64,000 nucleotides of DNA from Desmodus rotundus (Eukaryota > Chordata > Mammalia > Chiroptera > Phyllostomidae), in the NCBI RefSeq assembly GCF_022682495.2, contig NC_071399.1, positions 53,746,873-53,810,872 on the forward strand, read 5' to 3'. Position numbers and translations under genes: made by a program. Within the stretch, counting starts at the first letter, position 1, and each line of letters starts with the position of its first letter. The notes under the pieces are model-generated. The model saw nothing but the letters and a program-made list of their open reading frames with translations, was not told the origin of the DNA and ran no database searches. Of the stretch, positions 58,155 to 64,000 are shown piece by piece.

Positions 58155-58365
58155 GCAGCCCTGGCTGGTGTGGCTCAGTGGATTGAGCATTGGCTTGGGA
58201 ACTGAAAGGTTGCCGGTTCAATTCCTGGGCAGTGCACATGCCTGTGTGGCAGGCCAGGTCCCAGTTGAGGGTGTGTGAGAGGCAACCATTTGATGTTTCT
58301 CTCCTTCTCTTTCTCCCTCTCTTCCCCCTTCACTAAAAATAAAATAAATACAATCTTAAAAAATA
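58155..58365 (+). repeat. VES SINE
   Basis: Near-consensus copy; head GCCCTGGCTGGTGTGGCTCA. Short target duplication TATACCA (58148-58154, 58366-58372). Confidence 0.93.
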
Positions 58366-58578
58366 TATACCATGCAAAACGTACATACTTATGCATTAAA
58401 GCATAAAGAAGTATAATGTGAAGATTTTAGATTTAAATTAGAGTAATTAATTGAAATTAATTTTATGTGTTTAGTTTGAAAGACAGTTTGCAACATTTTT
58501 TATTTAGAAACAGATGATTTGTTGTATAAATACTTTTAATCAAAATGCCATGTGTGAACTTTCTAAATTGAATGTTAG

Positions 58579-58795
58579 GCCTTGATTATGTGTCAGTTGG
58601 TTGAGTGTCATGTTGCCAATCAAAGGGTTGCCAATTCCATTCCCTGTCAGGGCACATGCCTGGGTTGTGGGTTTGGTCCCAGGTTGGGGCACGTACCAGA
58701 GGCAACCAGTTGATGTTTCTCACATCAATGTTTCTCTCTCTTTCTCTCTCCCTTCCCCTCTCTCTAAAAATAAATAAATAAAATCTTTAAAAAAT
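58579..58795 (+). repeat. VES SINE
   Basis: Diverged head (GCCTTGATTATGTGTCAGTT), well-preserved CT-rich middle and AATAAATAAAATC tail. Target duplication not clear. Confidence 0.9.
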
Positions 58796-58799
58796 AAAA

Positions 58800-59298
58800 T
58801 AAACCAGATGTTATATTTGATCCTTGGATGGATGAGGGACATTTGTGTATTGTTAGAGAGAATTTACAACCTGTTAGTCTTGGGAATAAGCTGAAATGAA
58901 AATGTTGTACTTATCTGGCCTTAGTAGAATAAAATAGTTGCACATCATTGTTAGCATATTTGATTGTTGAGAAGGTGCTGGACACAGGTTCTCTGTAGCT
59001 GCTCTGAGATTTCTCACCTTTCAGAGTAATTCAATCATTGGAGCCAGAGGCAGTAGGAAGGTATCTAATGTGTAAGAAAAATGGGTACTTCCCTCAGGGC
59101 TCAGGAACACTTATTCCTAGGGATTTGGAACAATTGAAGTAATACATTTACAAGTATGAGCAGAAAGAGGTATACTAAAGATATGCTATGAAGGCACCAG
59201 AAATAGTAACTCTTACACTCTTGAAAGCAATGAACTAGATCCTTCCCCTGAAAAATACATTTGGGTAAAAATGAAATTGTTTTTCGGCCTGTTCATTT
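58800..59298. other. intronic sequence, nothing recognised
   Basis: No gene or named repeat seen. Confidence 0.4.
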
Positions 59299-59312
59299 AA
59301 GAAAAGTTACTT

Positions 59313-59509
59313 GCCTGATCAGTGTGGCTCAGTTAGTTGGGTGTCGTCCCACAAAGCAGAAAGTCTCTAGTTCAGTTGCTGGTCAGGGCACATGCCTAGT
59401 TGCAGGTTCAGTCTCTGTTGGGGTGTGTACCACAGGCAACAGACTGGTGTTTCTCTCCCATCTTTCTCCCTCCCTTCCCTCTCTCTAAAAATCAGTAAAT
59501 TTTTTTTAA
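59313..59509 (+). repeat. VES SINE
   Basis: Complete copy. Perfect 14-bp target duplication AAGAAAAGTTACTT (59299-59312, 59510-59523). Confidence 0.93.
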
Positions 59510-59523
59510 AAGAAAAGTTACTT

Positions 59524-59940
59524 TATAAGCACAGTGCCATGCTTAAAGCTGATTATTAGGTGTAGGTTAAGTACTGTTTAACAAAGAGAAGTCACAGGAA
59601 GCTGAAAATAGGCTTATATGCAGTAAAATATTGATTCATTTTTGAATATTGACTAAGAGAGGGATAGCACTAAAGCCTGGTGAAATTGTAGTTGTGGGAG
59701 CTTACAGCTTAGGTAAGAATTAACCAGTATGAATGGAGAATACGGTGCATTATTTTTAAGTTTTCGTAGAATGAATATAACGCATATGATTGATGAATTA
59801 AGGTGATTCTTAAAAATTACTAATTTGGGAGGCAGCTAAGCATGATGAAAAATGAGCACATCTGTTTTAGTTGTTATTAATTGGAAGTTTGCTTAAAATG
59901 ACATACCACAATAAAAATTCATCTTTTAAAATTTTTTAAT
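59524..59940. other. intronic sequence, nothing recognised
   Basis: No gene or named repeat seen. Confidence 0.4.
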
Positions 59941-60240
59941 TAAAAAGTTTTAAAATTTTATTTTTGATTTAAGTATAATTGACACATAACATTATATCTT
60001 AGTTTCAGGTGTACAGCCGAAAAATTTGATATTTGTAACACTGAAAATAATCATCACAATAAGTCTAGTTACCATCTGCTACCCTACAAAGCTAAAATAT
60101 TTTTTTCTTGTGATAAGAATTTTTAAGATTTACTCTCATAACAATTTTAAATATTCCCTGTGGTACTTATTGACTATAGCTACCATGCTGTACATTACAT
60201 CCCATGACTTTTTGAAATACAGAGGTTTTTTTATTTGTGT
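59940..60240 (-). repeat. old L1 3'UTR fragment
   Basis: AGTATAATTGACACATAACA and CAGGTGTACAGCCGAAAAAT are reverse old-L1 3' end phrases, similar to 52870-53041. Confidence 0.65.
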
Positions 60241-60506
60241 TTAGTTGAAAGTTGAACATAAATGAGTAAATATGTTTGGGATATATAAGGAAGTAGGCAA
60301 CAGAGTAGAGATATAGTTTGGTGGGGGACACAAATTATAATCATAAGAATTCTGACAAGCCATGGTAAAAAAGAAAATAACTAAAGATCAAAGAGGCAAG
60401 CTCTCCATCTTGCTTTGTTTTAAGCCAGTTAGTTGAAAATTTTTAATTTTTTTGATGGTACTTGTCTTTTTTCGGAGGTAAGGGCAGGGGTTGAGAGGGG
60501 ATCATA

Positions 60507-60955
60507 GGAGGTATGTCCAGAAAGTATCCAGCCATGGAATACAAAAAATAGAGACGTTTATTGAAGAAGATATAGGATACAAGAAACATGGTACATAGGA
60601 CAATGACGCCTCAGTCCCCTTCAAAGTAGGCACTTTGAGACCTCACCAAGTTCTCCCAATAACCATCAGCTGCCACGTTGTATTTTCCTGAATCTCATCT
60701 ACAATCTGAAATCTCTTCCCTTTCAAAGGTGATTTTAGTTTTGAGAAAAGCCAGAAGTGACAGGGCACAAAATCTGGGCTGTAAGGAGGTTGAGTCACCT
60801 GGATTATTTGATGTTTTGCCAAAAAACTGCACAAGAGGTGATGTGTGTGATTGTGATGAAGCCGCAAATCACCAATTGGCCATAGCTGCAGCCTTCTGAA
60901 TCATCTGAATAGTTTCCGTGGAGGAATGTTCAAGCTTAACCAAAATTTGATGCAG
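60507..60955 (-). mobile_element. mariner transposon remnant (transposase C-terminus + one terminal repeat)
   Basis: A TA precedes the left end; a TIR-like GTATGTCCAGAAAGTATCCA follows at 60511. A reverse frame at 60643-60867 (74 codons) carries FLAKHQ, PPYSPDFVPCHFWLF and LKGKRFQ, the C-terminal signature of mariner transposases. The position of the third catalytic Asp (the D in PCD of active proteins) is His here, and the HDN motif reads HHN, so the catalytic triad is lost. The 5' part of the element is missing; L1 sequence begins at about 60958. Confidence 0.85.
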
Positions 60956-60957
60956 AT

Positions 60958-63900
60958 AGATCAATGAAACAGAATAGAGGGCCCAGAAATAAACCTGCAC
61001 CTTCATAGTCAATTAACATTTGACAGAGGCAGAAAGCACGTGCAATGGGCTAAAGATAGCTTATTCAATAAATGGTGTTGAGAAAATTGGACATATAAGT
61101 GCAGAAAAATGAAATTAGACCATCTTCTTACACCATACACAAGAATAAATTCAAAATGGATCAGAGAGTTAACAGTTAGACCTGAAACCATAAAAATCCT
61201 AGAAAAAAATATAGGCAGCAAAATCTTGGACATTGCTTGTAGCAATTTTTTATCAGACGTATTTCCGCAGGCAAAGGAAACAAGAAAAAATAAACAAATG
61301 GGACTACATCAAACTAAAAAGTTTTTGCACAGCAAAGGAAATCATCAACAAAATGAAAAGACAACCACAGAATGGGAGAACATATTCACTGATACATCTG
61401 TTAAGGGGTTGATATCCAAAATTTACAAAGAACTTACAAAACTCAACACCAAAAAAACCCCAAACCCAATTAAAAAATGGACAGAGGACCTGAATACACA
61501 CTTCTCCAAAAAGGACATACTGATGGCCAATAGACATATGAAAAGATGCTTAATGTCACTAATCATCAGAGAAATGCAAATTAGAACCACAGACTTCTGG
61601 CTAAGATGGAGGTGTAGGTAGATACACTGTGCCTCCTCGCACAACCAAAAGAATGACAATAACAAATTTAAGAACAAAGAACAACCAGAATTGACAGAAA
61701 ATCGAACTGTATGGAAGTCTAACAACCAAGGAGTTATAGAAGAAACATTCATCCAGACTGGTAGCAGGGGCAGAGGCAGGCATTCAGGGCAGAGAGGACT
61801 TGTGGCAAGGTGGTGGCTGGTGGACCAGGCAAGGCAGTGGCTGGTACAGCAGGTGGTCCCACATTTGCATACGGATAAACTAGGAGGAACATCTGGGAAG
61901 TGAGACAGACCATGCAATCCAGGGATCCACCGTGGGGAAATAAAGCCTCAAAACTTCTGACTGAAAAAATCTGTGGGAGTTGAGGCAGCAAGAGAAACTT
62001 CCAGTCTCACAGGAGAGTTTGTTGGAGAAAACCACAGGGTCCTAGAATGTACACAAACCAACCCACCTGGGAATCAGCACCAGAAGGGCCCAAGTTACTT
62101 GTGGGTAGCTGCAGAAGTGACTGAAAGTTGGCAGAGAGCTGAACAAGCATCATTGTTCTCTCTCTGACCCCTCTCCCACATACAGTGCCAAAATGCAGCA
62201 ACCTGGGTTGCCCTGCCGTGGCAAATACCTAAGGCTCCGTCCCTTACTATGTAACAGGTGCACCAAGACAAAAAAAAAAAAAGTCCCAAATGAAAGAATA
62301 TATCAAAGCTCTAGAAAAAAATACAACTAAATTATGAAGAGATACCCAACCTATCAGATGCACAGTCCAAACCACTCGAATCAGGATGCTCACAGAATTG
62401 TTTGAGTATGGTCACAAAGTAGAGGAAAAAGTGAAGGCTATGAAAAGTGAAATAAAGAAAAATGTACGGGGAACCAACAGTGATGGGAAGGAAACTGGGA
62501 CTCAAATCAACGGTTTGGACCAGAAGGAAGAAATAAGCATTCAATCAGAACATAAGGAAGAAATAAGAATTAAAAAAAATGAAGAGAGGCTTAGGAATCT
62601 CTGGGACAACTTTAAACATTCCAACATTTGAATCATAGGGTGCCAGAAGGGAAGAGGAGCAGCAAGAAACTGAAAATTTATTTGAACAAATAATGAAGGA
62701 GAACTTCCCTAATCTGGCAAAGGAAATAGAAGTCCAGGAGACTCAGAGAATCCCAAAAAAGTTGGACGCAAGGAAGCACACACCAAGGCACACAATAATT
62801 ACATTAACCAAGATTAAAGATAAGGAGAGAATCTTAAAAGCAGCAAGAGGAAAGGAGATAGTTACCTACCAAAGAGTTCCCATAAGACTATCAGCTGATT
62901 TCTCAAAAGAAACCTTGCAGGCAAGAAGGGGCCGGAAGGAAGTATTCAAAGTCATGCAAGGCAAGGACCTGCATCCAAGATTATTGTGTCCAGCAAAGCC
63001 ATCATTCAGAATGGAAGGGCAGATAAAGTGCTTCCCAGATACGGTCAAGTTAAAGGAGCTCATCATCACCAGCCCTTATATATGAAATGTTAAAGGGACT
63101 TATCTAAGAAAAAGAAGATCAAAAATACGAACAGTAAATTGACAACAAACTCATAACTGTCAAGAACTGAACTTAAAAAAACAATAACGAACTAAGCAAA
63201 CAACTAGAACAGAAACAGAATCACTGAAATGGAGATCACGTGGAGAGTTTCCAATAGGGAAGGGGCTGGGGGAATGGGAAAAAAGGTACAGAGAATAAGA
63301 AGCATAAATAGTTGGTACAGAATAGACAGGGGGAGGTTAAGAATAGTATGTAGGAAATGTAGAAGCCAAAGAACTTACATGTACAATCCATGGACATGAA
63401 GTAAGGGGGGCGGGAGTGTGGGTGGGAGGGAGAGTCCAGGTCGGAGGGGAATAAAGTGGGAAAATGGGACAACTGTGATGGCATAATCAATAAAATATAT
63501 TTAAAAAACAAATTATAACCACAGGGAGATTCCAAGGATCTCATACCTGTCAGAATGGCTATCATCAATAAATCAACAAACAACAAGTGCTGGTGGGGAT
63601 GTGAGAAAGGGGAACCCTTTTGCACTGTTAGTGGGAATGTAGACTTGTGCAGCCACTGTGGAAAGCAGTATGGAGATCCCTCAAATAACTAAAAATGGAT
63701 CTGCCTTTGACTCAGCAATCACATTTCTGGGAATATATATGAAGGAACCCAAAATACTTATTTGTAAAAACATAACCATCCTTATGTTCTTTGTAGTGTT
63801 ATGTATGGTTGCCAAGATATGGAAGCAGCCCAAATGTCCATCAAAAGATGAGTAGGTAAAGCAACTATGGAACATTTACAGAATGGAATTCTACTTGGCC

Positions 63901-64000
63901 GTTAAAAAGGAGAAAATTTTACCCTTTGCTACAGTATGAATGGGCCTGGAGAATATTATGCTAAGTGAAATAAGCCAATCAGAGAAAGACAAATACCATA
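60958..64000 (+). repeat. L1 ORF2 3' region (60958-61592 and 63510-64000), split by HAL1-like element G
   Basis: Carries the ORF2 C-terminal region, readable in frame from 61109 ([40 protein letters not shown]) with a frameshift near 61290. It resumes after element G at 63510 with the continuous L1 sequence and runs off the window end before the 3'UTR. The element is 5'-truncated or fused to the mariner remnant at about 60958. Confidence 0.92.
61593..63509 (+). mobile_element. HAL1-like element G, full length but decayed
   Basis: 5' end ACTTCTGGCTAAGATGGAGG. The ORF1 start codon is lost (GTCCCAAATG at about 62283 where others have ATGGCCCAAATG). ORF1 persists in two long open pieces (62386-62631; 62693-63085), including the ADFSKETLQARRGRKEVFKV segment missing from C and E. 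The 3'UTR ends GACAACTGTGATGGCATAAT. There is no ORF2. Target duplication AAATTAGAACCACAG / AAATTATAACCACAG (61578-61592, 63510-63524). Confidence 0.93.

Noticed and set aside
61109..61621. 170-codon frame as a cellular reverse-transcriptase-like gene
   Set aside because: It is the L1 ORF2 C-terminus with a frameshift and runs into the 5' end of an inserted HAL1-like element.

Overview
This is mammalian nuclear DNA, most likely from a bat. The main evidence is a dozen copies of one tRNA-derived SINE with the VES consensus (GCCCTGGCTGGTGTGGCTCAG head, CT-rich middle, A-rich tail). Several LINE-1 and half-LINE-1 (HAL1-like) elements of the kind known from bats support this. The sequence is about 60% AT and intron-like, with a single CpG island. 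No database search was possible, so family names rest on recognition of motifs and element ends.

Region 1 (1-4.4 kb) is the only clear genic part. Exon 2 of WBP4 (WW-domain-binding protein 4, FBP21) lies on the minus strand at 1741-1813. Exon 1 ends at 2737 in the CpG island, and the initiator ATG is split across intron 1 (AT | G). A complete tRNA-Glu(TTC) gene sits on the plus strand at 3580-3651. A strong plus-strand splice donor at 3549/3550, 30 bp before the tRNA, fits a distal non-coding first exon of ELF1. In human, WBP4 and ELF1 are arranged head to head with a tRNA-Glu gene beside them, so the window looks like this conserved synteny block in reverse orientation.

Region 2 (4.4-64 kb) shows no protein-coding exon that I can recognise. 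It is best read as the very long first intron of ELF1, heavily loaded with repeats. The layout is: old L2/MIR/L1 fragments and a hAT-type and a mariner-type MITE (6.5-17.5 kb); a nested pile-up of three HAL1-like elements on the minus strand, one of them split by a twin-primed L1 (18.5-25.2 kb); a HAL1-like element inside a VES SINE (25.8-27.7 kb); old L1/L2 (28.4-32.2 kb); a solo endogenous-retrovirus LTR split by a complete HAL1-like element with an intact 231-codon ORF1 (34.7-37.3 kb); a repeat-poor stretch (38.5-43.9 kb); VES SINEs, small DNA transposons and a large hAT-like element (44-52.6 kb); a HAL1-like element inside an old L1 (53-55 kb); an RPL12 processed pseudogene (55.48-56.05 kb); an L1-type 5' region (56.1-57.9 kb); more VES SINEs; a mariner transposase remnant (60.5-60.95 kb); and an L1 ORF2 3' region split by another HAL1-like element (61-64 kb).

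The most noteworthy pattern is the HAL1-like family. At least six copies have 5'UTR + ORF1 + 3'UTR and no ORF2. Three or more have target-site duplications proving that they inserted in this form. The two youngest share the same in-frame 141-nt deletion in ORF1 and a C/G homopolymer just upstream of ORF1, which marks them as an internally deleted subfamily that moved as such. I found no CRISPR, operon or other discrete novel system.
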